The position numbers were made by a program, and so were the translations under genes. Below the pieces are notes generated by a model, which did not search any database, was not told the DNA's origin, and worked only from the letters and a program-made list of their open reading frames with translations. This document shows positions 36,545-46,066 of a stretch of DNA of 64,000 nt, piece by piece. Position 1 is the stretch's first letter. The number at the start of each line of letters is the position of its first letter. Origin of the DNA: an uncultured Burkholderiales bacterium (lineage in GTDB: Bacteria > Pseudomonadota > Gammaproteobacteria > Burkholderiales > Burkholderiaceae_C); NCBI GenBank assembly GCA_937873395.1, contig CALMYH010000107.1:18117-82116 (forward strand). The letters run 5' to 3'.

Positions 36545-38458
36545 ATGCCCGCCTACCGCTCCAAGACTTCCACCGCCGGTCGCAACATGGCCGGTGCCCG
36601 CGCGCTCTGGCGCGCCACCGGCATGAAGGACGACGACTTCAGCAAACCCATCATCGCCATTGCCAACTCCTTCACCCAGTTCGTGCCTGGTCATGTGCAC
36701 CTGAAGGACCTCGGGCAGCTGGTGGCGCGCGAAATCGAAGCTGCCGGTGGCGTGGCCAAGGAGTTCAACACCATCGCGGTGGACGACGGCATCGCCATGG
36801 GCCATGACGGCATGCTGTATTCGCTGCCCAGCCGCGAACTCATCGCCGACTCGGTCGAGTACATGGTCAACGCCCACTGCGCCGATGCGCTGGTGTGCAT
36901 ATCCAACTGCGACAAGATCACCCCCGGCATGCTGATGGCCGCCATGCGGCTGAACATCCCGGTGGTGTTCGTCTCTGGCGGCCCCATGGAAGCCGGCAAG
37001 GTCAAGCTGGCGGTGCCGGGCACCCAGACCATCCAGATCAAGAAACTCGACCTGGTGGACGCCATGGTCATGGCGGCCGACGACAAGGTGAGCGACGCCG
37101 AAGTGGCCGAGGTCGAGCGTTCGGCCTGCCCCACCTGCGGGTCCTGCTCGGGCATGTTCACCGCCAATTCCATGAACTGCCTGGCGGAGGCTCTGGGGCT
37201 GGCCTTGCCGGGCAACGGCACGGTGGTGGCCACTCACGCCGACCGCGAGCAGCTGTTCAAGCGGGCCGGGCGTCTGGCGGTGGAGCTTTGCCGACGCTAC
37301 TACGAGCAGGACGACGCGTCCGTGCTGCCCCGCTCCATCGCCACCTTCGAGGCGTTCGAGAACGTGGTGTCGCTGGACATCGCCATGGGCGGGTCCACCA
37401 ACACCGTGCTGCACCTGCTGGCCACCGCGCGCGAGGCCGAGGTGAACTTCACCATGGCGGACATCGACCGGCTCTCGCGCCGCGTGCCCACGCTGTGCAA
37501 GGTGGCACCCAACACCAACAAATACCACATCGAGGATGTGCACCGCGCCGGCGGCGTGATGGCCATTCTGGGTGAGCTGGACCGCGGGGGACTGCTGCAC
37601 ACCCATGTGCCCACCGTGCACAGCCCGACCCTGAAGGACGCGCTGGACCAGTGGGACGTGGCTCGCCAGCCCGCTGAAGCGGTGAAGACCTTCTACCAGG
37701 CCGGCCCGGCCGGTATCCCGACCCAGGTGGCATTCAGCCAGAACACGCGCTGGCCTTCGCTCGACCTGGACCGCCAGAGCGGCTGCATCCGAAGCGTCGA
37801 GCACGCCTACTCCCGCGACGGTGGTCTGGCGGTGCTGTACGGCAACCTGGCGATCGACGGTTGCATCGTCAAGACGGCGGGCATCGACGAGAGCATGTTT
37901 GCGGTTGAGGAGTTGCGTTACACCACCAGTGTGCCCACCTCCACCCTGCGTGTGTTCGAAGGCCCGGCACGGGTGTTCGAGAGCCAGGACGCGGCGGTGG
38001 AAGCCATCCTGGCCGACCGTATCCAGGCCGGCGATGTGGTGGTGATCCGCTACGAGGGTCCGCGCGGCGGTCCGGGCATGCAGGAGATGCTCTACCCGAC
38101 CTCCTATCTCAAGTCCAAGGGCCTGGGCAAGCACTGTGCCCTGTTGACCGATGGCCGCTTCTCGGGCGGCACCTCGGGCCTGTCCATCGGTCACGTCTCT
38201 CCGGAGGCGGCGGCCGGCGGCACCATCGGCCTGGTGCACGAGGGGGACCGCATCCGCATCGATGTCACCCAGCGGTCCATCGAACTGGTGGTCGACGCGC
38301 AGGAGTTGCAGCGCCGGCGTGTCGAACAGGACGCCAAAGGCTGGCGCCCGGCGCAGCCGCGTGTGCGCAAGGTATCCGGTGCGCTCAAAGCCTATGCCAA
38401 GCTGGCCATGAGTGCGGACAAGGGAGCGGTGCGCGACCTGTCGCTGCTGGACGACTGA
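36545..38458 (+). CDS. ilvD: Dihydroxy-acid dehydratase
   Basis: This 637-residue iron-sulfur enzyme makes 2-oxo acids for valine and isoleucine synthesis. Cluster-type Cys lie in [12 protein letters not shown] and [20 protein letters not shown]. The C-terminal [21 protein letters not shown] motif is also conserved. It is of the longer, about 610-640 residue, form. lgt begins 10 bases after its stop, so the two are likely co-transcribed. No branched-chain leader peptide is seen in the 121 bases before it. Confidence 0.97.
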   Translation: MPAYRSKTSTAGRNMAGARALWRATGMKDDDFSKPIIAIANSFTQFVPGHVHLKDLGQLVAREIEAAGGVAKEFNTIAVDDGIAMGHDGMLYSLPSRELIADSVEYMVNAHCADALVCISNCDKITPGMLMAAMRLNIPVVFVSGGPMEAGKVKLAVPGTQTIQIKKLDLVDAMVMAADDKVSDAEVAEVERSACPTCGSCSGMFTANSMNCLAEALGLALPGNGTVVATHADREQLFKRAGRLAVELCRRYYEQDDASVLPRSIATFEAFENVVSLDIAMGGSTNTVLHLLATAREAEVNFTMADIDRLSRRVPTLCKVAPNTNKYHIEDVHRAGGVMAILGELDRGGLLHTHVPTVHSPTLKDALDQWDVARQPAEAVKTFYQAGPAGIPTQVAFSQNTRWPSLDLDRQSGCIRSVEHAYSRDGGLAVLYGNLAIDGCIVKTAGIDESMFAVEELRYTTSVPTSTLRVFEGPARVFESQDAAVEAILADRIQAGDVVVIRYEGPRGGPGMQEMLYPTSYLKSKGLGKHCALLTDGRFSGGTSGLSIGHVSPEAAAGGTIGLVHEGDRIRIDVTQRSIELVVDAQELQRRRVEQDAKGWRPAQPRVRKVSGALKAYAKLAMSADKGAVRDLSLLDD

Positions 38459-38468
38459 ACGCCTGTTC

Positions 38469-39272
38469 ATGCTGCAGCACCCGCAAATCGACCCGGTGGC
38501 CTTGCAACTGGGTCCTCTGGCCATACACTGGTATGGCCTGACCTATCTGGTGGCCTTCGGCCTGTTCTTCTGGCTGGGCACGAGGCGCCTGCGCCACGAG
38601 CCCTTTGCGTCCATCACCCGGCCGGCGCCCTGGAGCCGGCGCGACATCGAGGACATCCTGTTCCTGGGCGTGATGGGCGTGGTGGTCGGCGGACGTCTCG
38701 GCTACTGTCTCTTCTACAAGCCGGCCTATTACCTGGCCAACCCGCTGGAGATTTTTGCGGTCTGGGAAGGCGGCATGAGTTTTCATGGCGGCCTGGTGGG
38801 GGTCTTGCTGGCCATGGTGTGGTTTGCACGGTCGCGCCAGCGCCCCTGGCTGCAGGTCATGGACCTGATCGCACCCTGTGTGCCGACCGGGCTGGCTGCA
38901 GGGCGGATTGGCAACTTCATCAACGGTGAACTCTGGGGCCGTGTGGCCGACCCGTCCCTGCCCTGGGGCATGGTCTTTCGCGGAGCCGGTGATCTGCCGC
39001 GGCATCCATCCCAGCTCTACCAGTTTCTGCTCGAGGGCCTGTTGCTGTTCGTGCTGCTCTGGTTGTATGCCCGTCGACCGCGCGCCACCGGGCAGGTCAG
39101 TGCGGCCTTTCTTGTCGGCTACGGTGTGCTGAGGTTCATCGCCGAGTTCTTCCGGGAGCCCGACGCCCACTTGGGCCTGCTGAGCCTGGGCATGAGCATG
39201 GGCCAGTGGCTGTGTGTGCCCATGGTGCTGGCCGGTGCCACCCTGTGGTGGTGGTCCGGTCGCCGTCGCTGA
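38469..39272 (+). CDS. lgt: Phosphatidylglycerol-prolipoprotein diacylglyceryl transferase
   Basis: This 267-residue inner-membrane enzyme adds diacylglyceryl to the lipobox Cys of prolipoproteins. Seven or so membrane helices are visible. The signature [16 protein letters not shown] and the upstream YHGGLVG-type segment ([16 protein letters not shown]) with the essential His are present. The ATG at 38469 is the first one after the ilvD stop and fits the usual start [11 protein letters not shown]. It follows ilvD by 10 bases. Confidence 0.96.
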   Translation: MLQHPQIDPVALQLGPLAIHWYGLTYLVAFGLFFWLGTRRLRHEPFASITRPAPWSRRDIEDILFLGVMGVVVGGRLGYCLFYKPAYYLANPLEIFAVWEGGMSFHGGLVGVLLAMVWFARSRQRPWLQVMDLIAPCVPTGLAAGRIGNFINGELWGRVADPSLPWGMVFRGAGDLPRHPSQLYQFLLEGLLLFVLLWLYARRPRATGQVSAAFLVGYGVLRFIAEFFREPDAHLGLLSLGMSMGQWLCVPMVLAGATLWWWSGRRR

Positions 39273-39370
39273 GGCAGTCCTTTCTGTCCGGCGGGTGCGG
39301 CCCGCTCTCCGCACTTCTGGTTAACCCCGAGAAAACAGTCCTGCCCGACCGTGCTCAGATGTCTGTAATT

Positions 39371-39390
39371 ATGGAAAATTACGGAAAATT
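39371..39390. repeat. Tandem 10-bp AT-rich repeat upstream of the malonate operon
   Basis: TGGAAAATTA and CGGAAAATTA stand head to tail and are preceded by TAATTA, in a region otherwise about 65% GC. The 10-bp spacing puts both copies on one helix face. It lies 69 bases before the GntR start and may be the operator or promoter of the operon. Confidence 0.5.
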
Positions 39391-39458
39391 ATGAGCATCC
39401 GGTCGGTCCAGGCGGGTTTGTCCCGGGCAGGGCCGGTGCCTTCACAGCGAGTGTCTGC

Positions 39459-40124
39459 TTGAGACTGATCCACAACTCCCTGCACGACGAGGTGGCCACC
39501 ACCCTGCGCGAGCGCATTTTTGCTGGTGTGTTGTCACCGGGGGCCTTTCTCGACGAGCCGGCCCTGTGCCAGGAGCTGCAGATCTCACGAACACCCCTGC
39601 GAGAAGCCCTCAAGGTTCTGGCCGCCGAGGGGCTGGTGCGGTACGAACCGCGGCGCGGCTGTTTTGTCAGCGAAGTGACCGAACAGGATGTCGAGGAAAT
39701 TTTTCCGGTCATCGCCTTGCTGGAGGGACGATGTGCCCACGAGGCGGCCTTGCGCGCCACCGATGCCGATCTGCACGCTTTGCAGGCGCTGCACGACCGA
39801 CTGCAGCGTCATGCGGACGCGCGCCGCATCAACGATTACTACCAGGTCAACTTTGCCATCCACGAGGCCATCATCACGCTGGCCGCCAACCGCTGGCTGG
39901 CCCAGACCATCACCGATCTGCGGCGCATCCTCAAGCTCGCCCGCCTGCAGCAGCTGCACACCCCGGGACGCCTTGAACAAAGCCTGAGCGAGCACCTGGC
40001 CGTGTTTGCCGCCCTCAAGGCCCGCGATGCCGAGGGTGCCGAGGCAGCCATGCGCACACACCTGACGCGCCAGCAACTGGCCTGGCGGGAGTGGGCGCGC
40101 ACCGGTAGGTCGAGGTTGGCGTGA
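39459..40124 (+). CDS. GntR-family regulator (FadR/FCD subfamily), probable malonate operon regulator
   Basis: This 221-residue regulator has an N-terminal winged helix with QISRTPLREALKVLAAEGLV and a C-terminal all-helical FCD ligand domain with candidate metal His residues (NFAIHEAI, LSEHLAVF). It is coupled to the malonyl-CoA decarboxylase gene by a 4-base GTGA overlap, which suggests a MatR-like role, sensing malonate or malonyl-CoA. The start is a TTG at 39459; no ATG or GTG in frame offers a better option. Confidence 0.85.
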   Translation: MRLIHNSLHDEVATTLRERIFAGVLSPGAFLDEPALCQELQISRTPLREALKVLAAEGLVRYEPRRGCFVSEVTEQDVEEIFPVIALLEGRCAHEAALRATDADLHALQALHDRLQRHADARRINDYYQVNFAIHEAIITLAANRWLAQTITDLRRILKLARLQQLHTPGRLEQSLSEHLAVFAALKARDAEGAEAAMRTHLTRQQLAWREWARTGRSRLA

Positions 40125-41545
40125 AAGCGTCCGAATGGCTCCAGCGCAGTGTGGCCCTGTTTCGGGCCAGGGCCGACGCGCCTGAGGCACCGGTGGCGCC
40201 GCTGCTGCCCGAGGCCCCCGAGCCCCCCGGGCGATCCACCGATGACCGGCTCCAGGCCGGTTTGCGTCGAGCAGGCGAGGCGCTGTCGCCCCGCGAACTG
40301 CGACAGCTGCTGGCCGATCTACAAGGCGTCATCGATACGCGCGTGAGTGAGGTGGAAGGCGGACGCCGCGCCGGGCGCCTGATGCAGTGGTACCGATCGG
40401 CAGACGAGGGCGCGCGGCTCGATTTCTGGCTGTTGATGAGTGAGCAGTTCGTGGCCGACCCTGGCAAAGTGCGGCAGGCGCAGGACCGGTTCGCTGCAGC
40501 GGTCGGCACGCCGGAACAGGCGGCTGCCGAGGTGATTTTCCGGCGTTCGACGGTTTCGCCACGGCGCCGTGTCTTGCAGCGCTTCAGCGCCCATCCCGAC
40601 GGCATCCGTTTCCTGGTTGACCTGCGGGCCCAGATGCAGCCGCAGCTCAAGCGCGACAAGCGCCTGCTCGCGCTGGATGTCGAGATGGAGTACATGTTCT
40701 CGACCTGGTTCGACATTGGTTTTCTGGAGTTGCGGCGCATCAGCTGGGACTCGCCGGCTTCGCTGATCGAGAAGCTGATCCGCTACGAGGCGGTGCACGA
40801 CGTGCGCAGCTGGGAGGACATGAAGAACCGCCTGGCACCGGACCGGCGTTGCTACGGCTTTTTTCACCCACGTCTGCCGCAAGAGCCCCTGATTTTTGTC
40901 GAGGTGGCCCTGGTCAACAGCATTTCCGAGAGCATCACGCCATTGCTGGACGAACTGGCCGAGGAGCTGGATGTGTCCCGCGCCAGCCATGCCATCTTCT
41001 ATTCCATCAGCAACACCCAGGTGGGGCTGCGTGGCGTCAGTTTCGGGGACTCGCTGATCAAGCGCGTGGTCGAGTCGCTCAGGCAGGAGTTCCCCCGGCT
41101 CAAGACCTTTGCCACGCTTTCGCCCATCCCGGGATTGCGCCACTGGCTGTCACGGCACGCACCACCCGAGACGCTGCAGGAATGGGAGTCGGTGGGCAGC
41201 CTGCCTGCCACCGCCGCGCGGGCCCGCGCCCTGTTGGGCTGGACGGCGCGCTACCTGGGCGGGCTGTCGGATGCCGGTCAGCCACTGGACCCGGTGGCAC
41301 GGTTTCACCTGGGCAACGGTGCCCGGGTGGAGCGTCTGAACTGGGCCGGCGATCCGTCACCCAAGGGTTTCAGGCAGTCTTACGGCATCATGGTCAACTA
41401 CCTGTACGACCTGCGCCGTCTCGACCGGCACCGTGCCGAGCTGGCCAGGGGCCATGTGCCGGTCTCGGCAGCGGTGGCCGGACTCATCAAGGCCGCCCCG
41501 GCCGTACCCCAGCTTTCCCCCACCACGACGACAAAGGAGACATGA
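40121..41545 (+). CDS. matA: Malonyl-CoA decarboxylase
   Basis: This 474-residue enzyme turns malonyl-CoA into acetyl-CoA and CO2. The catalytic region shows RRCYGFFHPRLPQEPLIFVE, ASHAIFYSISNTQVGLRGVS and LKTFATLSPIPGLRHWL, all characteristic of the MCD family. The start is GTG, overlapping the GntR stop. With the malonyl-CoA synthetase at 43355 it completes the route malonate to malonyl-CoA to acetyl-CoA. No targeting sequence; it acts in the cytoplasm. Confidence 0.93.
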   Translation: MKASEWLQRSVALFRARADAPEAPVAPLLPEAPEPPGRSTDDRLQAGLRRAGEALSPRELRQLLADLQGVIDTRVSEVEGGRRAGRLMQWYRSADEGARLDFWLLMSEQFVADPGKVRQAQDRFAAAVGTPEQAAAEVIFRRSTVSPRRRVLQRFSAHPDGIRFLVDLRAQMQPQLKRDKRLLALDVEMEYMFSTWFDIGFLELRRISWDSPASLIEKLIRYEAVHDVRSWEDMKNRLAPDRRCYGFFHPRLPQEPLIFVEVALVNSISESITPLLDELAEELDVSRASHAIFYSISNTQVGLRGVSFGDSLIKRVVESLRQEFPRLKTFATLSPIPGLRHWLSRHAPPETLQEWESVGSLPATAARARALLGWTARYLGGLSDAGQPLDPVARFHLGNGARVERLNWAGDPSPKGFRQSYGIMVNYLYDLRRLDRHRAELARGHVPVSAAVAGLIKAAPAVPQLSPTTTTKET

Positions 41546-41546
41546 C

Positions 41547-42533
41547 ATGAACCCCCAATTTTCGCGACGGCAGATCCTGGGTGCGGCCCTGGCCGGCAGC
41601 GCGGCCGCCACCGTGCCATCCTGGGCCCAGACCGGCTGGCCGACCCGCCCGGTCAACCTGGTGGTTCCGTTTCCTGCAGGCGGCGGTACCGACGCGTTTG
41701 CGCGTCCCATCGCAGCCCAGTTCCAGCGTCTGACCGGGCGCACCCTGGTGATCGACAACAAGGGGGGCGCCGGTGGCACCCTGGGCGCCGGTGTGGCCGC
41801 CAAGGCGGCACCGGATGGCTACAACTTCTTCATGGGCGCGGTGCACCACACCATCGCACCGAGCATGTACCCGAGGCTGGATTACGACCTCGAGCGCGAC
41901 CTGGTTCCGTTGATCCTGGTGGCCAGCGTGCCCCAGGTGGTGGTGGTCAATCCGCGCAAGATCGCGGCCACCCGGTTCCAGGACTTCCTGGCCGAGCTGC
42001 GCGCCCGACCGGGCAAGTTCAACTACGGGTCGGCCGGCAGCGGTACGTCCCACCACCTGGCCGGTGAACTGTTCAAACAGCAGACGCGGACCTTCATCAC
42101 CCACATTCCCTACCGTGGCGCGGGTCCGGCCCTGCAAGGCCTGATCGCGGGCGACGTGGACATGATGTTCGATGGACTCGGTTCATCGGCAGCCCACATC
42201 CAGGGCGGACGTATCCGGGCCCTGATGGTCTCGGGCAAGGAGCGCAACCCGGCCCTGCCCGATGTGCCTTCGGCGGGTGAACTCGGACTGCCGGACTACA
42301 ACGTGACCACCTGGTATGGTGTCTGGGCCCCGCGCGGGACGCCGGCAGAGGCCCAGGCTGCCGCCATTGAGGCCATCCGCCAGTCGGTCCGGGCCGACGA
42401 GGCGCGAGCCGTCTGGGCGCGCCAGGGTGCCTCGTTTCCCGACCTGACGGGCGACCAGTTCGCTGCCTTCATCCGGGGCGAGATTCGCCAGTGGAGCGAG
42501 GTGGTCAAGGCCTCGGGTGCCAAGCTGGACTGA
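41547..42533 (+). CDS. Bug-family (TTT) tripartite tricarboxylate transporter receptor
   Basis: This 328-residue periplasmic binding protein has a Tat-like N-terminus (FSRRQILGAALAGSAAA) and the family segments WPTRPVNLVVPFPAGGGTDA, VIDNKGGAGGTLGA and HIPYRGAGPALQGLIAG. It starts one base after the decarboxylase stop, with AAGGAGA upstream, and its stop shares a base with the next start. In this operon malonate is a reasonable ligand. No TctA/TctB membrane genes are nearby, so it is an orphan receptor, as is common in Burkholderiales. Confidence 0.92.
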   Translation: MNPQFSRRQILGAALAGSAAATVPSWAQTGWPTRPVNLVVPFPAGGGTDAFARPIAAQFQRLTGRTLVIDNKGGAGGTLGAGVAAKAAPDGYNFFMGAVHHTIAPSMYPRLDYDLERDLVPLILVASVPQVVVVNPRKIAATRFQDFLAELRARPGKFNYGSAGSGTSHHLAGELFKQQTRTFITHIPYRGAGPALQGLIAGDVDMMFDGLGSSAAHIQGGRIRALMVSGKERNPALPDVPSAGELGLPDYNVTTWYGVWAPRGTPAEAQAAAIEAIRQSVRADEARAVWARQGASFPDLTGDQFAAFIRGEIRQWSEVVKASGAKLD

Positions 42534-43321
42534 TGGTGTCCGAGGCCGAGGTCCTGTGTGAGCGCCTGGGGGCGGTGGCGCATGTGCGCCTGTCGCACCC
42601 GGGCCGTCTCAACGCCATGTCACGTGCCATGTGGCGCCAGCTGCGGGAGGTGTTCCGCGAACTGCAGGATGACCACGCACTGCGCTGTGTGGTGGTCCGT
42701 GGCGCGGACGGGCATTTCTGTGCCGGCGGCGACATCGCCGAGTACCCCGCCTTCCGTTTCGATGAAGCCGCCCTGCGCGATTTCCACGAGAACGACGTCT
42801 GGGGAGGCCTGTCGGCCATGCTCGCCTGCGACCTGCCTGTGATCGCCTGTATCGAAGGCAACTGCATGGGGGCCGGGGTGGAGATCGCCAGTTGCTGCGA
42901 CATTCGCCTGGCTGCAGGAGATGCCCGCTTCGGGGCACCCATTGCGCGCCTGGGCTTTCCCATGGCGCCCCGAGAGGCCCGACTGGTGGTGCGAACCGTG
43001 GGCGAGCTCACGGCCCGGGAAATGCTTCTGGGGGCCACCGTGTTCGACGCCACCGAGATGAAAGTCCGGGGTTTCCTCAGTAGTGTCTGCCCGGCGAGCC
43101 AGCTGCAGGACCGTCTGGAGTCGCTGGTGCAGCGCGTCGTGGCGCTTGCGCCGCAAGCGGCCCGCCTGAACAAGCAGACCTTGCGGGCCTTCTCCGGAGA
43201 GTCCGCGATCCCGACCGAGCGCCTGATGGACCAGGCCTACGCCTACGCGACGTCGGCCGAGCACCGGGAAGGCATCACGGCTTTTCTCGACAAACGCCAG
43301 CCGCGCTTCGGCAGCGCCTGA
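42533..43321 (+). CDS. Enoyl-CoA hydratase/isomerase family protein
   Basis: This 262-residue crotonase-fold protein starts at an ATG overlapping the receptor stop by one base (TGATG). The oxyanion-hole motif GADGHFCAGGDIAEYP and IEGNCMGAGVEIASCCDIRLA are clear. The second site, in place of the usual catalytic Glu pair of true hydratases, reads IARLGFPMAPREARLV, so its reaction is not settled. Its place between the malonate receptor and the malonyl-CoA synthetase suggests a CoA-thioester of a malonate-like acid as substrate. Confidence 0.87.
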   Translation: MVSEAEVLCERLGAVAHVRLSHPGRLNAMSRAMWRQLREVFRELQDDHALRCVVVRGADGHFCAGGDIAEYPAFRFDEAALRDFHENDVWGGLSAMLACDLPVIACIEGNCMGAGVEIASCCDIRLAAGDARFGAPIARLGFPMAPREARLVVRTVGELTAREMLLGATVFDATEMKVRGFLSSVCPASQLQDRLESLVQRVVALAPQAARLNKQTLRAFSGESAIPTERLMDQAYAYATSAEHREGITAFLDKRQPRFGSA

Positions 43322-43354
43322 GCACCTACCCACGCCCCTTCCTGTTTTCCGACC

Positions 43355-44908
43355 ATGAGCAATCACAACCTGTTCGTCGCCCTGCGCCAGGCCTTCCCGA
43401 GCATGATCGACGCCACCGCGGTCGAAACTGTGGGAGGCGAGGGTGGTGGCCTGCGCTACTCCTGGCGCGACCTGGACCGGGCCAGCGCCATGATGGCCAA
43501 CCTGCTGGATTCGCTGGACCTTCCCCCGCGCTCCCGCATTGCGGTCCAGGTGGAGAAATCGGTCGAATCGCTGATCCTCTATCTGGCCACCTTGCGCGCC
43601 GGGCACGTCTACCTGCCGCTGAACACCGCCTACCAGAGCGCGGAAATCGGCTACTTCATCGACAACGCCGAGCCGGCCGTGGTGGTGTGCAGTCCGAAGA
43701 ACCATGGCTGGGTGTCCAAGATTGCCTTTTCCGGCAAGGCCCGCCATGTGTTCACCCTGGGCGACGACCGCACCGGCAGCCTGCTGGAGCGCGCCGCCCA
43801 CCACAGCGACCGGCACGAGCCCGCGGTCTGCCAGGCCGATGACCTGGCGGTGATCATCTACACCAGCGGCACCACCGGGCGCAGCAAGGGCGCCATGCTC
43901 AGCCATGGCAACATGCTGAGCAACGCCCAGGTGCTGCGGTCCTACTGGGACTGGCGGCCCGACGACGTGCTCATCCACGCCCTGCCCATTTTCCATGTGC
44001 ATGGTCTGTTCGTGGCCATCCACGGGGCGCTCATCAACGGCAGCCCCATGCTCTGGCTCAACCGCTTCGATCCGGCCACGGTGGTGTCGCTGTTGCCCCG
44101 CGCCAGCGTGTTCATGGGGGTGCCCACGCTGTACGTTCGCATGCTGGAAGACCCGCGCCTGACGCGCGAACAGGCGGCCCGGATGCGCCTGTTCATTTCC
44201 GGCTCGGCGCCGCTGCTGATCGAGACCTTCCGCGACTGGCAGCAACGCACCGGCCACACCATTCTGGAGCGCTACGGCATGAGCGAGACAGTGATGCTCA
44301 CCTCCAACCCCTGCCTGCCCGACGAACGCCATGGCGGTGCGTCCGAGCGCCGCGGCGGCACCGTGGGGTTTCCGCTGCCGGGGGTTGAGCTGCGGGTGGT
44401 CGACGACCAGGGGCAACCGGTGCCGGCCGGGGAGATCGGCGGCATTCAGGTGCGGGGGCCGAACGTGTTCCAGGGCTACTGGCGCATGCCCGAAAAGACC
44501 ACCGAGGAATTCACCGCCGACGGGTTCTTCCGAACCGGTGACGTCGGCCACATCGACGCGCAGGGTTACGTGACGATTGTCGGTCGGAGCAAGGACCTGA
44601 TCATCAGCGGCGGCTACAACGTCTATCCGGCCGAGATCGAGGGTTTCATCAACGACCTGCCCGGCGTTGCCGAGAGCGCCGTGGTGGGCGTGCCGCACCC
44701 GGACTTCGGCGAGGTCGGGGTGGCGGTGGTGATCGCGCGGCCGGGGGCCCGGCTCGACCCGGACCGGATCATTGCGGAACTCAAGGCCCGGCTGGCCAAC
44801 TTCAAGATTCCCAAACGCTGCTTCGTGGTGAGCGAGCTTCCCCGAAACACCATGGGCAAGGTCCAGAAGAACCTGCTGCGCGAGCAGCACAAGGGCCTGT
44901 TTGTCTAG
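43355..44908 (+). CDS. matB: Malonyl-CoA synthetase (MatB-like acyl-CoA ligase)
   Basis: This 517-residue AMP-forming ligase joins malonate and CoA. The ATP motif is VIIYTSGTTGRSKGAMLSHG, adenylate contacts include ERYGMSETVMLTSNP, and the C-terminal catalytic Lys is in RNTMGKVQKNLLR. The segment VLIHALPIFHVHGLFVAIHG is typical of malonyl-CoA synthetases. It is the last gene of the operon. Its stop codon overlaps by four bases the end of the convergent CBS-domain gene, and no terminator lies between them. Confidence 0.92.
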   Translation: MSNHNLFVALRQAFPSMIDATAVETVGGEGGGLRYSWRDLDRASAMMANLLDSLDLPPRSRIAVQVEKSVESLILYLATLRAGHVYLPLNTAYQSAEIGYFIDNAEPAVVVCSPKNHGWVSKIAFSGKARHVFTLGDDRTGSLLERAAHHSDRHEPAVCQADDLAVIIYTSGTTGRSKGAMLSHGNMLSNAQVLRSYWDWRPDDVLIHALPIFHVHGLFVAIHGALINGSPMLWLNRFDPATVVSLLPRASVFMGVPTLYVRMLEDPRLTREQAARMRLFISGSAPLLIETFRDWQQRTGHTILERYGMSETVMLTSNPCLPDERHGGASERRGGTVGFPLPGVELRVVDDQGQPVPAGEIGGIQVRGPNVFQGYWRMPEKTTEEFTADGFFRTGDVGHIDAQGYVTIVGRSKDLIISGGYNVYPAEIEGFINDLPGVAESAVVGVPHPDFGEVGVAVVIARPGARLDPDRIIAELKARLANFKIPKRCFVVSELPRNTMGKVQKNLLREQHKGLFV

Positions 44909-45306
44909 CCCTGGTAGGCAATGACCACACGCAGCAACTGGCGGCAGGTGATCTGACCGACCAGCTTGCGGTCTTCCACCACCGGTCGCCGGCGTTGGCC
45001 TTTTCTGAGCATGTCGCTGGCGACGTCGACCACATGATCCTCGGGCCCACAGGTCTGCACTTCCGTGGTCATGTGGTCCCGCACCTTGGCCCGGGCTCCG
45101 CTGTCGTGGTACGTGGCCGCCACGATGGCCTTCAGGCAATCCATCTCCGACAGGACGCCGACCAGGTGGTCCTCCTGGTCCACCACACACAGGCCCGAGA
45201 CCCGGTGTTGAACGATCAGGCGAATGGCCTGTGACAAGTCGTCCTCGGCCCTCACCCTCACCGGGTCCGGAAGCATGTAGTCTTTCAGCGTCATGGAGTT
45301 CAGCAT
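44905..45306 (-). CDS. Tandem CBS-domain protein
   Basis: This 133-residue protein consists of two CBS motifs only (about 10-65 and 75-130), a regulatory module that binds adenine nucleotides. It starts at an ATG at 45306 with GGAG six bases upstream. It lies 164 bases downstream of the universal stress protein gene on the same strand, and both may answer the FNR-type site at 46019. Its partner is unknown. Confidence 0.85.
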   Translation of the reverse strand: MLNSMTLKDYMLPDPVRVRAEDDLSQAIRLIVQHRVSGLCVVDQEDHLVGVLSEMDCLKAIVAATYHDSGARAKVRDHMTTEVQTCGPEDHVVDVASDMLRKGQRRRPVVEDRKLVGQITCRQLLRVVIAYQG

Positions 45307-45470
45307 GAGGTGCTCCTTCTGTTCTTGTCGGAGGATGTCCAGGACGGGCTCCAGGGAACCCGTCACCTTGCGCCATCGATGTCGCCGTCGGACATCTTCG
45401 CCGCCGTCATGGGGAACCCTGCACGAGCACGCTGCTGCGGCGGGGCATGGAACGACGGGCCGGCCGGTGC

Positions 45471-45914
45471 TCAGCGCAGGACCAGCACCGGGGTGTGGGA
45501 ATGGGTGAGCACCTGCTGGGTTTCGCTGCCCAGCAGCAGACGCTTGAGGCCCTTGCGGCCGTGTGAGGCCATCACGATCAGGTCGCATTTGTTGCGTTTG
45601 GCGGCCGCGATGATGGCTTCGGCAATCAGGTCCGACTTGACCGTCACCGGCTTGACCTTGACCTCGCGCACCTGGCCGGCCGACTTGACCGCGTTGACGG
45701 CTTCCATGGCCTCTTCCTGCCACTGCTTCTCGATCCGGGCCACCTCGGCCGCGGCCAGCGCCACGCCGCCTTCGAAGTAGGTCTGCGGATAGCGGGGAAC
45801 CACTTTCAGGGCCACCACCTCGGCACCGGTCAGGTCGGCCAGGTTGATGGCGTGGTCCACCGCCATTTTCGAGAGTTTGGAGCCATCAGTGGCCACCAGG
45901 ATGCGCTTGTACAT
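45471..45914 (-). CDS. Universal stress protein (UspA family)
   Basis: This 147-residue protein begins MYKRILVATDGSKLSKMAVD and carries the ATP-binding motif near the C-terminus (MASHGRKGLKRLLLGSETQQ), so it is of the nucleotide-binding Usp class. GGAGAAACC precedes the ATG. It is divergent from ccoI across a region holding a perfect FNR-type palindrome, which fits a role in low-oxygen survival. Confidence 0.93.
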   Translation of the reverse strand: MYKRILVATDGSKLSKMAVDHAINLADLTGAEVVALKVVPRYPQTYFEGGVALAAAEVARIEKQWQEEAMEAVNAVKSAGQVREVKVKPVTVKSDLIAEAIIAAAKRNKCDLIVMASHGRKGLKRLLLGSETQQVLTHSHTPVLVLR

Positions 45915-46018
45915 GGTTTCTCCTTGTTCCAGGTGTATGTCGGGGACAATCACGCCAGCATATCGCGAAAGCCGCATGGAATGAACAGGCAGCCTAGCGG
46001 TTGTCTGGCACAAGCCGG

Positions 46019-46032
46019 TTGACATATGTCAA
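46019..46032. promoter_or_regulatory. FNR/ANR box between usp and ccoI
   Basis: TTGACATATGTCAA is a perfect palindrome of the FNR class (TTGAN-N4-NTCAA). It lies between the divergent usp and ccoI genes. If it acts at -41.5 for ccoI, transcription would start near 46067; for usp, near 45984. Confidence 0.85.
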
Positions 46033-46066
46033 GCGCATGAAGTCCAAGCTCGATTACCCTCGCCGC

